In this document: positions 9,428 to 17,415 of the stretch, one piece after another
How positions within the stretch are numbered: position 1 is the stretch's first letter
Layout: every line of letters starts with the position of its first letter
Assembly (NCBI GenBank): GCA_002299555.1
Contig: DBOL01000045.1
Location: 1 to 41,115 of the forward strand
Origin: Candidatus Aminicenantes bacterium UBA647
Lineage (GTDB): Bacteria; Acidobacteriota; Aminicenantia; UBA2199
Direction of reading: 5' to 3'
Length of the DNA stretch: 41,115 nt
The notes under the pieces: generated by a model
What the model was told of the DNA's origin: nothing
What the model saw: only the letters and a program-made list of their open reading frames with translations
Databases searched by the model: none
Program-made: the position numbers and the translations under genes

Positions 9428-10165
9428 TTATACCCCAGATTCAAGGCGGCTGGCAAGTAGTTCCGGGAGTCCGGCAGCCCTGATCTTTTTTTGTGTTTTT
9501 TTTATGTTATATTCGTATCTGGAAAATATAATTTCTATTTTATCCGAATCGTATATGATGAAACTTGAGCGGGGATTTTTATCCCTCGGTTGGCCGATCG
9601 ATCCCGGATTTATAAGATATTTTGTATTCGGGTCAAGTTTTATTTTTTTGTCTGAATTCAATGGAATAGCATTAAGCTTGTTGTTCCTCTGATAGTAAAT
9701 AACCGGGAAATGGGTGTGGCCAAAAAATCCTATCGAGGTCTTCATGAACTTCAGAGATTCGACAGCTTCAAACACAGAGAAGACATAATAATCCTCATCA
9801 AAAGTTGAACCATGGCAAATCGTAAGGAAATGGTCAACTACGACGGGACCTTTTTTCAGATCCTTCAGGAATTTTCTGTTTTTTTCTGAGAGTTTTACTT
9901 TGCTCCATTCTGCAGAGAAAGCAGCCACAGGATTAAATAGTGAAGATGATTCCAGATTGGAGATAACTTTGTCGTGATTACCCCTTATTGAAAATGTATT
10001 ATTCATACTTCTGAAGAGAGAAATTGTATCATTCGGGTCGGCACCGTATCCAACAAGGTCTCCGAGAAAGAGGAATTTATCAATGGATTTTATGATCTTC
10101 AAAGATAACAATTTCTCGAAAGCTTCAAGATTACTGTGAATATCACTGAAAATAAGATATCTCAT
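9428..10165 (-). CDS. YfcE/MJ0936-type metallophosphoesterase
   Basis: Calcineurin-like phosphoesterase of 245 residues, cytoplasmic. The two-metal site motifs are all present: SDIHSN at the N-terminus (D8, H10), FLGDLVGYGADP, IRGNHD, ICHGST and FGHTHFPVIY. Members hydrolyse phosphodiesters, and some act on small diesters or nucleotides; the substrate cannot be read from sequence. It is the first gene of the envelope operon. Its leader carries a strong AAAGGGAGATA ribosome-binding site and a small CGGA-GAAA-TCCG hairpin (10181-10192). Confidence 0.85.
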   Translation of the reverse strand: MRYLIFSDIHSNLEAFEKLLSLKIIKSIDKFLFLGDLVGYGADPNDTISLFRSMNNTFSIRGNHDKVISNLESSSLFNPVAAFSAEWSKVKLSEKNRKFLKDLKKGPVVVDHFLTICHGSTFDEDYYVFSVFEAVESLKFMKTSIGFFGHTHFPVIYYQRNNKLNAIPLNSDKKIKLDPNTKYLINPGSIGQPRDKNPRSSFIIYDSDKIEIIFSRYEYNIKKTQKKIRAAGLPELLASRLESGV

Positions 10166-10207
10166 TATCTCCCTTTCCCACGGATTTCTCCGAATTTCAT
10201 CTAAATG

Positions 10208-10236
10208 AGTATACTTGGTTCGTGAGAGTTATTCAA
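10208..10236 (-). promoter_or_regulatory. sigma70-type promoter of the envelope operon
   Basis: On the minus strand TTGAAT (10231-10236) and TATACT (10208-10213) are separated by 17 bases. The predicted transcript starts about 35 bases before the metallophosphoesterase ATG, leaving room for the hairpin and the Shine-Dalgarno. This is the only good promoter seen ahead of the six-gene run ending with mltG. Confidence 0.6.
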
Positions 10237-10269
10237 GAGTATAATTGATTTTAAGATAAGGAGGATTTT

Positions 10270-11136
10270 TCACGAAATCCTTCTTACTTTTGAATAGAGT
10301 GCTGAAGCATTATACGAACTTCTGACAAATGGCCCGGATTCAATAGCCAGGAATCCCATCTTTTCTCCAATCTCCTTTAGTTCAAGAAAGCTCTCCGGAG
10401 GTATATACTCTTTTACCTTAATATTTTCAGGTGTTGGTTGAAGGTATTGTCCAATAGTCAGAATATCGACACCGTTCTCAAGAAGGTCATTGAAAAGTAC
10501 TTTCAATTGACTGGTGGTTTCGCCCATGCCCACCATAATCCCTGATTTAGTAATGAATTTTCTTGAACTTGAATATTTGAGGACAGAGAGAGATATATTG
10601 TAGTTCTCCTCTCTTCTATTGACTGACCTGTAAAGGTCCCGGACAGTTTCTATATTGTGATTCAGTACATCAGGGCCTCCCTGAAGAACTGTATCGATCG
10701 CCTTCCGATCTCCATTGAAATCCGGGATCAGGATCTCGATCTTCAAGTCAGGGAATTCCTCCTTAAGTTTATCCAGGATCTTCTTGTAATGTGTAGAACC
10801 TCCATCACTCAGATCATCTCTGGTGACAGAAGTTATTACTACATACTTCAACCCCATTATTTTTACCATTTCTGATATTTTTTCCGGTTCAAATCTGTCC
10901 GGCTCTTCACATTTTCCGGTTTCAACTGAGCAGAAACCACAATTTCTTGAACATATATTGCCGAGTATTAGAAATGTTGCATGGTTTTTATTCCAGCATT
11001 CGCTCATATTCGGACATTTCGCATCCTGACAGATTGTATGAAGTCCTCTGGAAGTGAGATCTTTTTTTAATTTGAACAAATCTTCGCCAGCCGGAATTTT
11101 AATCCTGAGCCAGTCAGGTTTAGGAGATCTTTTCAT
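10270..11136 (-). CDS. lipA: Lipoyl synthase
   Basis: Radical SAM enzyme that inserts two sulfurs into protein-bound octanoyl groups to make lipoyl cofactor. From the ATG at 11136 the product has 288 residues. The auxiliary-cluster cysteines C36, C41 and C47 lie in CQDAKCPNMSEC, the SAM-cluster cysteines C62, C66 and C69 in CSRNCGFC, and the C-terminus has the RSSYNA motif that closes the auxiliary cluster. A TTG nine bases further upstream (11145) is an alternative start; neither has a clear Shine-Dalgarno. Lipoate-dependent complexes and lipB/lplA are not in this window. It follows the M24 peptidase by 33 bases. Confidence 0.96.
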   Translation of the reverse strand: MKRSPKPDWLRIKIPAGEDLFKLKKDLTSRGLHTICQDAKCPNMSECWNKNHATFLILGNICSRNCGFCSVETGKCEEPDRFEPEKISEMVKIMGLKYVVITSVTRDDLSDGGSTHYKKILDKLKEEFPDLKIEILIPDFNGDRKAIDTVLQGGPDVLNHNIETVRDLYRSVNRREENYNISLSVLKYSSSRKFITKSGIMVGMGETTSQLKVLFNDLLENGVDILTIGQYLQPTPENIKVKEYIPPESFLELKEIGEKMGFLAIESGPFVRSSYNASALYSKVRRIS

Positions 11137-11169
11137 TATCAGCAACTATTGAAAAATCGGGTTAGCCTG

Positions 11170-12348
11170 TTATTTAATAATGTAAATCTCTTTTTGCGGT
11201 GCGGAAAGCCACCGTGCACCATCTGAAGTAATGACCAGCATTTCCTCAATTGTTACTACTCCTTGATCTTTGAGATATAACCTTGGTTCTATTGTAAATA
11301 TCTGACCTTCCTCAAGTTCAAGATATGGTAGTTTTCCGTATCTTTCCCATGAAGGAGCGAGAAGAGCGCTTCCATCATGTGCAGTCCGGCCTACCTGATG
11401 TCCCAGAGCATGAGGGTATTCAGAGTATCCACGGGAGACAATATAGTCTCTTGCGATAGTATCTATATCGATCCCTTTAACACCTGGCTTTATTGCATCA
11501 AATGACAATTGTATGGATTTTACGATCGTATCAAACCCGTCCATAACGATTTCGGGAGGTTTGGTTTCTCCTTCTTTTAGTACATACCAGGTTCTTTGAA
11601 GGTCGGAACAATATTTTTCAAAGATCACTCCGGAGTCGATATTGAAAACCTGCCCTCTTTCCACTTCTCTGTCAGTGGGGCCGGAATGAGCCCCTGAATC
11701 CTGAGGGCCGGTAAAAACTGAAGGATTCTGCACAGCTTCCCATGAAGGTTCAAGGCCGAGCTTTTCACGTTCACCGGTTATAAATGAGGCAATCTCTTTT
11801 TCTGTCATACCGGGTTTTACAAATTCAGTAACTTTATCATAAATGTTCAGTGTGATCTCGATTGCTTTTTCTGTTTTCCTTATTTCTTCATCGGACTTTC
11901 TTCCTCTCAGTCTGGAGATCAATTCTTCTGCAGAAACAACACGGTTCATATAATCAGTACCCTCAAAAAGAGATTGTAATTTTAAATATTTCCCATATGT
12001 AAGTCCGTCAGCAGACGGTGAATCAACAGAGTAGTTAAGAGCAATCTTTGAAGGATCCTCTTCCCCCATGATCTCAAAAAGGGTTTCTTTCGGAGAGTTC
12101 GTATATGGAATAACTTTATCAAATAGTCCAAGGCTGTCTATTTTCTCCTTGTCAAGATTTCCTACAAGGGCATATTTTTTCCCTGATTTTGTGAAAATAA
12201 AAAATGAAAGCCAGGTAACTCCTGTACCAATTACAAAATCCATTATCGGGTCTGAGAGAAGTTCAGATTCTTTTTCAACGACCATCCACATATCAATATC
12301 CAATTCTTTGAGAATATTTATAGATTGATCTATTTTCTCTTTTTCCAT
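11170..12348 (-). CDS. M24-family metallopeptidase (Xaa-Pro aminopeptidase/prolidase type)
   Basis: Pita-bread metallopeptidase of 392 residues with a creatinase-type N-terminal domain (1-160) and an M24 catalytic domain. Metal ligands are recognisable in NIDSGV, CSDLQRT, HALGHQVGR, TIEPRLY and TIEEMLV. Such enzymes remove N-terminal residues preceding proline or cleave Xaa-Pro dipeptides; no signal peptide, so cytoplasmic. A strong AGGAGG ribosome-binding site sits five bases before the ATG. It lies nine bases after the PpiD-like foldase gene. Confidence 0.88.
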   Translation of the reverse strand: MEKEKIDQSINILKELDIDMWMVVEKESELLSDPIMDFVIGTGVTWLSFFIFTKSGKKYALVGNLDKEKIDSLGLFDKVIPYTNSPKETLFEIMGEEDPSKIALNYSVDSPSADGLTYGKYLKLQSLFEGTDYMNRVVSAEELISRLRGRKSDEEIRKTEKAIEITLNIYDKVTEFVKPGMTEKEIASFITGEREKLGLEPSWEAVQNPSVFTGPQDSGAHSGPTDREVERGQVFNIDSGVIFEKYCSDLQRTWYVLKEGETKPPEIVMDGFDTIVKSIQLSFDAIKPGVKGIDIDTIARDYIVSRGYSEYPHALGHQVGRTAHDGSALLAPSWERYGKLPYLELEEGQIFTIEPRLYLKDQGVVTIEEMLVITSDGARWLSAPQKEIYIIK

Positions 12349-12357
12349 CCGGGCCTC

Positions 12358-14280
12358 CTAATTGAAACGTGAAATAACTGACTCTTTGACCTTTTCATAA
12401 AGTTTCTGGTTGATCCCTACCTGATATTTTGCTCTCTTGCCCATGATATATGAAATAAAATAATTATTTTTAATCTCTTCCAGCTTTTTCTTATAAAACT
12501 GGGTCTTTTCTCTAGTGAAGTCAGCTTCAGATGTAACTTTTATTTTATTTGCCCGGAAAATTGCAATGTTATCTCCAATTCTTAATGGTTTTGAGAACTG
12601 TCCCTCTTTACTGGAAAAGATAATGGCGTCCAGCCCTTCATCCTTACCGAGGTCAGCAAGCTCATTTCCACGTTTGTAATCAACACTTTCAAGTTTCAGG
12701 TCATTTTTTTCAAGAAAAGCCTCGATCTGGTCTTTTTCTGAAAGGTTGTTGAGGGAGGATGAGAATGATTCTGATTTCCTGACAGCATCAACGATCTGCT
12801 TATCTGCAATAACAATTTCGTTTACTTTTTCCTTTACATTTTCAAACAATTCGTCTTCAGGTTCTTTGACCGAAGTAAGCTGCACAATTGCTATCCCATC
12901 CATAAATTCGACAGGATAGTTTATATCCATTTCGTTCATATTAAAAAATTTTCTTGACAGATATCCGAATTGCTCCACATCTTTTACAGCTTCGCCACTT
13001 GTCAGATATTCGGTTTCAATGATCGACAGAGATTTGTCTTTTTTAATTGCTGACAGATCGGTTTTCCCTTTAACTTTAGCATAAATTTTATCAAGTTTTG
13101 ATTTTACTATATTTCTAAGTTCCTCTCTTTCCATAATATTCACAATCTTCGGTTTTGCTGTTTCATAATGTTCCTGCATCTCGCTCTCTTTCTCTTTTGC
13201 AAATAGTATTGAGAATCCTGAAAGAGTGTCAACCGGGTCTGAGATCTCACTTTGTTTTAATGACTTGATTATGCTTTGTTCCTGAGAGGTGAAGCTCTTC
13301 CATTCTGAAAAACCCCAGTCACCACCATTAGATTTTTTACTGTCAGTTGAATATATCTTTGCTGAGGATTCAAAATTTTCTGTGTTAAGAGTGCCCTTCA
13401 GTTCTTCAATATTCTTAAGTATTTCTTCTCTGTTACTTTCGGTATATTCCATGAACAATCTATATATTCTGGTTTTTTCAGGAGTCTGGAATTGTTCTTT
13501 GTTTGATCTGAAATAATTATAGAAATCTGTTTCAGCAAGTTTAAGATCTTTTCTGAAATCATCATATTTCAAGACTATGATATTTCCTTTTCTTTTCTCG
13601 GGGGTTTTGAAACGCTCTTTATTCTTCTCAAAATAATTCTGAAGTTCCATGTCAGAAGCTGAAAAATCTGATTTTTCTGAATTGATTTTAAGTTTCACAT
13701 ATTCCACTTCAGCAGAATCGTTCTCATTTTTATATTGCTCCCTCAGGGTTGTGTTATCAACGATCATCGATGCAGTTACGACTTCTTTGAGTTTGTTATT
13801 TACTATATCCTTTTTAAGATCTGACTCAAAGTCTTTGGCATTGGTTCTGAAAATCGCAAGATATCTTTTATATTCAGTTATCCCGACAAAGTTCCCATCT
13901 TTCTGAAATGCGGGGAAGTTTACTATCATGTTCTTTAATTCACTTTTAGTTGCGCGGAGGCTCAGTTTATTTGCTTCATTCTGAATTATTTCAGAATTAA
14001 TAAGATTCTGAAGTATCTGTTCCGGTATTCTCATCTGAGTTATCAATTCTTTGTTAAAATTGTTCTTCATCTGATTTTTATAATTATCCAGGACCTGGAA
14101 GAGTCTCTTCTGGAATTGCTCAACATTTATCTCCTGTTTCCCGATTTTTGCTACTACAGAATCGCTTGCACTTCCTCCGGTAAAAATATCTGTAAAAGAG
14201 AACCCCAGCAGGAATACAATTATAACAAGCCACAGAGTCCATGAGTATTTTTTGAAGTCTTTTCTCATTGTTCTTAACAT
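12358..14280 (-). CDS. PpiD-like membrane-anchored periplasmic foldase (SurA_N + parvulin domains)
   Basis: Chaperone/peptidyl-prolyl isomerase of 640 residues, similar in layout to PpiD. A short cytoplasmic start is followed by one membrane anchor (WTLWLVIIVFLLGFSFTDIF, about 15-34), a SurA_N-like chaperone part (about 40-180) and a parvulin-like region (about 265-370, ending near DTLSGFSILFAKEKE). PpiD proteins attend newly exported polypeptides at the Sec translocon. The parvulin part is diverged (GGDWGFSEW retained), so isomerase activity is uncertain while chaperone function is likely. GGAGG lies nine bases before the ATG. It is first in a run with the M24 peptidase and lipA. Confidence 0.85.
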   Translation of the reverse strand: MLRTMRKDFKKYSWTLWLVIIVFLLGFSFTDIFTGGSASDSVVAKIGKQEINVEQFQKRLFQVLDNYKNQMKNNFNKELITQMRIPEQILQNLINSEIIQNEANKLSLRATKSELKNMIVNFPAFQKDGNFVGITEYKRYLAIFRTNAKDFESDLKKDIVNNKLKEVVTASMIVDNTTLREQYKNENDSAEVEYVKLKINSEKSDFSASDMELQNYFEKNKERFKTPEKRKGNIIVLKYDDFRKDLKLAETDFYNYFRSNKEQFQTPEKTRIYRLFMEYTESNREEILKNIEELKGTLNTENFESSAKIYSTDSKKSNGGDWGFSEWKSFTSQEQSIIKSLKQSEISDPVDTLSGFSILFAKEKESEMQEHYETAKPKIVNIMEREELRNIVKSKLDKIYAKVKGKTDLSAIKKDKSLSIIETEYLTSGEAVKDVEQFGYLSRKFFNMNEMDINYPVEFMDGIAIVQLTSVKEPEDELFENVKEKVNEIVIADKQIVDAVRKSESFSSSLNNLSEKDQIEAFLEKNDLKLESVDYKRGNELADLGKDEGLDAIIFSSKEGQFSKPLRIGDNIAIFRANKIKVTSEADFTREKTQFYKKKLEEIKNNYFISYIMGKRAKYQVGINQKLYEKVKESVISRFN

Positions 14281-14355
14281 TTGTCAAAACCTCCATATCT
14301 ATCAATAGATTTCATACCATTTGTTTCAAGCATAATGATATTGAGTTTAAGGCTT

Positions 14356-14384
14356 ATATTATTATAAAAACCCGATAAATTCAA
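14356..14384 (-). promoter_or_regulatory. Candidate promoter of ppiD-like gene
   Basis: TTGAAT (14379-14384) and TAATAT (14356-14361) on the minus strand, 17 bases apart, would give a leader of about 70 bases that includes the GGAGG ribosome-binding site. The -10 is imperfect. Confidence 0.4.
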
Positions 14385-14421
14385 GTGGAGAAGGTGCTAA
14401 TGCAAAACGATCTGTCCGGCA

Positions 14422-14450
14422 TTGACTTAAAAAATTTAACATACTATATA
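14422..14450 (+). promoter_or_regulatory. Promoter giving a near-leaderless transcript of the 14458 gene
   Basis: TTGACT (14422-14427) and TATATA (14445-14450) are separated by 17 bases. The -10 ends seven bases before the ATG at 14458 and there is no Shine-Dalgarno, so transcription should begin at or within a base or two of the start codon. Confidence 0.5.
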
Positions 14451-14457
14451 TTTTATA

Positions 14458-15120
14458 ATGGAAATGGATAGAAAGGGTGTTGATGGATTGAATATAGACG
14501 AAAAGATCGGAGCAGACACAATTCCGAGCGAAAAAGAGATAGGTGAGTTGAAAATTGAGATAAGAGATTATCTTTCAACAATGGTGGAGGGCAATCTTAG
14601 AAAGTTTGTTCAAAAGCGTGAAAATGAGGACATTCTCAACAAGAGTACTGCGGAATTCTTTAGAAAAAGGAACAGGTATCGTGCAGGGAAAAAACTTTTG
14701 CACTACCTTGTAAGGATCATCGATGATCTCCCTAAAGGAGATATGAGCAGAAATCTGAATTCAGGTCATTTTAACGAGTTTAAGAAGTTGATCGAATTCC
14801 AGGCTGAACTTATGCAGGAGGAAGATGTTATTATTGCCATGGAAAAAGAATTCGAGGAGATGAGCAGAGAGAAAAAGGTGAATTTGTGGTACTTCAGGGG
14901 GCAGATGAGAAGTACGATAAATGAGATAACCGAACTGATCCGACAGGCTGACGGGCCGGTGCCGGAATGTTATCACAAATTATTCAGGGCGCTTCGCAAA
15001 CTGTCATCATTCTGGTTCTATGTTAGAGGGAATGATGAAAAACGTGTGAGAGTTACAGATGTGTATATCTATAAATTGTTAATGATCCTGACAGACAGGT
15101 TTCCCGAAACAGCCGGGTAA
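14458..15120 (+). CDS. Hypothetical helical cytoplasmic protein
   Basis: I do not recognise this 220-residue protein. It has no signal peptide or membrane segment and is strongly charged, with predicted helices throughout. Noticeable stretches are NLWYFRGQMRSTINEITELIRQ (about 141-160) and the aromatic LSSFWFYVRG (about 190-200) near the C-terminus, which could be a packed core. It has one cysteine. The N-terminus is uncertain: ATG at 14458 is placed by the promoter, a second ATG follows at 14464, and the first 12 residues look unstructured. It is transcribed alone, divergent from the ppiD-like gene, and ends two bases before guanine deaminase on the other strand. Confidence 0.6.
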   Translation: MEMDRKGVDGLNIDEKIGADTIPSEKEIGELKIEIRDYLSTMVEGNLRKFVQKRENEDILNKSTAEFFRKRNRYRAGKKLLHYLVRIIDDLPKGDMSRNLNSGHFNEFKKLIEFQAELMQEEDVIIAMEKEFEEMSREKKVNLWYFRGQMRSTINEITELIRQADGPVPECYHKLFRALRKLSSFWFYVRGNDEKRVRVTDVYIYKLLMILTDRFPETAG

Positions 15121-15122
15121 TA

Positions 15123-15599
15123 TCAATACCGGACCTTATCCTGTTTCCCTTCCCATAATTTAAATAAGGGGAGGCACTCTTCTCTATGTTCCTGGACAGA
15201 ACTCAGTTTTATATCATCCGAAACACCCCTGATAACATCATATATGAACTTATCGTCAAAGCCTATCTCGGAGGCATCCCTGTTATCACAGCCGTAGTGG
15301 AGATTTTTTATCTTTGCCCAATGTATTGCAGAGAAACACATAGGGCATGGCTCGCAGGTTGAATAGATCGTGCAGTCGGAAAGGTCAAATCTTGAAAGCT
15401 TTTCGGATGCTCTTCTTATAGCAAGGATCTCTGCATGTGCAGTCGGGTCATTGGTCTTGATCACTTCATTATGAGCTGAAGCAATTACTTCACCGTCCTT
15501 AACAATAACGGCACCGAATGGTCCCCCTTCATCTGAATCAATACCATTTTTCGCTTCTTCAATTGCTATTTCAAAATATTTTTCTGATTCCTTTGTCAT
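15123..15599 (-). CDS. guaD: Guanine deaminase (cytidine-deaminase-fold)
   Basis: Zinc-dependent hydrolase converting guanine to xanthine in purine salvage or breakdown. The zinc site is visible as THAEILAI (H and catalytic E) and PCPMC (two cysteine ligands). The later segment DASEIGFDDKFIYD resembles Bacillus GuaD and separates it from TadA, the tRNA adenosine deaminase, which is the main alternative. Two starts compete: TTG at 15608 and ATG at 15599. I chose the ATG because the TTG falls inside the -10 box of a consensus promoter; the ATG lies eight bases past that box. This gives 158 residues. guaB is encoded nearby (17416-18882) but in a different unit. Confidence 0.82.
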   Translation of the reverse strand: MTKESEKYFEIAIEEAKNGIDSDEGGPFGAVIVKDGEVIASAHNEVIKTNDPTAHAEILAIRRASEKLSRFDLSDCTIYSTCEPCPMCFSAIHWAKIKNLHYGCDNRDASEIGFDDKFIYDVIRGVSDDIKLSSVQEHREECLPLFKLWEGKQDKVRY

Positions 15600-15607
15600 C
15601 ACTTCCA

Positions 15608-15636
15608 ATTATATTCACCTTCTGTATGATTGTCAA
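15608..15636 (-). promoter_or_regulatory. Consensus sigma70-type promoter of guaD, leaderless
   Basis: On the minus strand TTGACA (15631-15636) and TATAAT (15608-15613) match the consensus fully with a 17-base spacer. Only eight bases separate the -10 from the ATG, so the mRNA should have essentially no leader. The AAGGTGA that could be mistaken for a ribosome-binding site lies inside the spacer. Confidence 0.75.
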
Positions 15637-15645
15637 AACAACAGT

Positions 15646-15654
15646 CCCCCCCCC
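15646..15654. repeat. C9 homopolymer tract between divergent promoters
   Basis: Nine consecutive C on the plus strand, flanked by ACAG on the left and CTGT on the right so that the arms are complementary. It lies 10 bases upstream of the guaD -35 and 17 bases upstream of the DUF362 -35. Length-variable tracts in such places can tune transcription, but length variation cannot be seen in one sequence. Confidence 0.85.
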
Positions 15655-15670
15655 TGTCTCTCTTACATGA

Positions 15671-15699
15671 TTGCAAATCGGATTGTCTGTGTTTATAAT
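15671..15699 (+). promoter_or_regulatory. Promoter of the DUF362 ferredoxin gene
   Basis: TTGCAA (15671-15676) and TATAAT (15694-15699) are 17 bases apart. The transcript would have a leader of about 28 bases with AAAGGA eight bases before the ATG, in contrast to the leaderless divergent guaD. Confidence 0.6.
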
Positions 15700-15733
15700 A
15701 AATTAAAATATAAATGAGTAAAGGAATCCGGAT

Positions 15734-16801
15734 ATGAGCGCAAAAGTTTATTTCCTTGAAACAAAGGACAGAGAAAATATTTCCGATGTTATCGAACGTC
15801 TTGAAGCTTTTCTGAAAAAGTCAGACATTTTTAGTTTTGTCAGTAAAAAGGATCTCGTAGCTGTCAAAACTCACTTCGGAGAGAAAAAGATCAACGGATT
15901 TATTAAACCTGAATTTCTGGAGGTGTTGGGACGTTTTATTAAAGACAGGGGAGGAAGTCCTTTCTTAACTGAAACATCAACTCTTTACAGAGGTGACAGA
16001 AGTAATGCTATAGATCATATCAAACTTGCAATTGATCATGGATTTACAATTGAAAAAACCGGGATGCCGGTAATTATGGCGGATGGGATCCATGGTGATG
16101 AAGAGGTTGAAGTAGACATAAAAGGGAAAATTTATAATAAAGTAAAGATCGCAGCTCTTCTTTCAAAAGTCCAGGGACTTGTTGTGGCTACTCATTTTAC
16201 GGGGCATATTGTCTCCGGATTCGGTGGTACCCTTAAGAACATAGGGATGGGCCTGGCAAGCCGGAGAGGTAAGATGATCCAGCATTCTACTTCAAAACCG
16301 AAGATCAAGAAAAAAAAATGTACTGCATGCGGTGAGTGTATCCGCTGGTGTCCTGTAGAAGCAATTGATTATAAGGATGGAAAAGCAGAGATAGATCAGG
16401 AGAAGTGTATAGGATGTGCAGAGTGTCTGGCTGTGTGCAGATTTGATGCGGTAGTTTATAATTGGAGTGAAAGCTATGAAAAATTACAGCAGAAGATCAC
16501 AGAACATGCTATGGGTGTTTCAGAGATTATGGGTGACAAAACCTTATATATAAATTTCCTTACAAGTATTTCAAAGGATTGTGATTGTATGGGAACATAT
16601 GAAAAAGTTATGCCCGATGTTGGAATTCTTTTCTCAAACGATCCTGTTGCAATTGATAGCGCATCATTACACCTGATAGAAAAAAGATCCGGAAAGAAAT
16701 TATCAGAGCTAAGTCATAATATACCATACAGAGTTCAGCTTGATCATTCTGTTGATATAGGATTCGGAACAGTAGATTTTGAATTAGTTGATGCAGATTA
16801 G
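15734..16801 (+). CDS. DUF362-domain protein with two 4Fe-4S clusters
   Basis: Protein of 355 residues with a DUF362 domain interrupted by a bacterial ferredoxin-type double cluster domain. DUF362 features are LVAVKTHFGEKKINGFIKPEFL and VVATHFTGHIVSGFGGTLKNIGMGLAS. Around residues 196-240 come CTACGECIRWCP and CIGCAECLAVCR, each C-x2-C-x2-C-x3-C, giving two [4Fe-4S] clusters. A further C-x-C-M (DCDCMG) follows about residue 283. The family is widespread in anaerobes and has no settled function; an electron-transfer or iron-sulfur-related role is inferred. Its stop overlaps the stop of the convergent barrel gene by four bases. Confidence 0.88.
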   Translation: MSAKVYFLETKDRENISDVIERLEAFLKKSDIFSFVSKKDLVAVKTHFGEKKINGFIKPEFLEVLGRFIKDRGGSPFLTETSTLYRGDRSNAIDHIKLAIDHGFTIEKTGMPVIMADGIHGDEEVEVDIKGKIYNKVKIAALLSKVQGLVVATHFTGHIVSGFGGTLKNIGMGLASRRGKMIQHSTSKPKIKKKKCTACGECIRWCPVEAIDYKDGKAEIDQEKCIGCAECLAVCRFDAVVYNWSESYEKLQQKITEHAMGVSEIMGDKTLYINFLTSISKDCDCMGTYEKVMPDVGILFSNDPVAIDSASLHLIEKRSGKKLSELSHNIPYRVQLDHSVDIGFGTVDFELVDAD

Positions 16802-17406
16802 AATAAAAAAGAGAAAGCTCCACTGAAATAAAAACCGTTCTTGAAGCCTCCTTCAATTCTTAATTCAACGTTGTTTCCCGGGTTTATCATAATTCCGATC
16901 GGAATGTGACCGACAGGAATGACCTTCTTTACATTAAAGGATTCATCGATCGTGGTCCCGAGTTCATCCACCTGTTCGGCATCAGATTTGAGATTGATAT
17001 ATCCAATTCCTATACCGCCACCAATATAAGGTCTTACCGGGAATCCGGGCAGAAGACACATTATAATTGTGGCAGTGAAATTTACCTGACTAACTTCTCC
17101 GAATCCTTTAATTCTTGCATCATTCTGAGAAACCCGCCATTGTCCTTCTCCTTTCATATTGCTGATCTCAAGAGAATAGAGTCCGGAGAATACAGAACGT
17201 TTCCCGGATGGGCCGTAATTCCGGATCTCTAAACTATAGAATTTCCCTTCAATTCCGGGGTGTTCAAACATTATCAGATCAAGCAGTTGATCCGGGACAC
17301 CAAAATATCCTGTCTTAAAGCCAACTCCGGTTTTAACAGGTTCAGCTTGGAAAATGGAAGCAGATAAGAAGAATGTTAACAAAACAAATAATATTTTTGT
17401 TTTCAT
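16798..17406 (-). CDS. Small predicted outer-membrane beta-barrel protein
   Basis: Protein of 202 residues with a clear signal peptide ending near QAEP, followed by beta-strand-like sequence with glycine-rich turns (RPYIGGGIGIGYINL) and a C-terminal FSGAFSFLF ending in phenylalanine. This fits an eight-strand OmpA/OmpW-like barrel, but no named family is recognised. It lies nine bases after guaB, apparently co-transcribed with secA and guaB, and has no obvious Shine-Dalgarno, so it may be translated by coupling. Confidence 0.65.
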   Translation of the reverse strand: MKTKILFVLLTFFLSASIFQAEPVKTGVGFKTGYFGVPDQLLDLIMFEHPGIEGKFYSLEIRNYGPSGKRSVFSGLYSLEISNMKGEGQWRVSQNDARIKGFGEVSQVNFTATIIMCLLPGFPVRPYIGGGIGIGYINLKSDAEQVDELGTTIDESFNVKKVIPVGHIPIGIMINPGNNVELRIEGGFKNGFYFSGAFSFLF

Positions 17407-17415
17407 ATTTATCGA

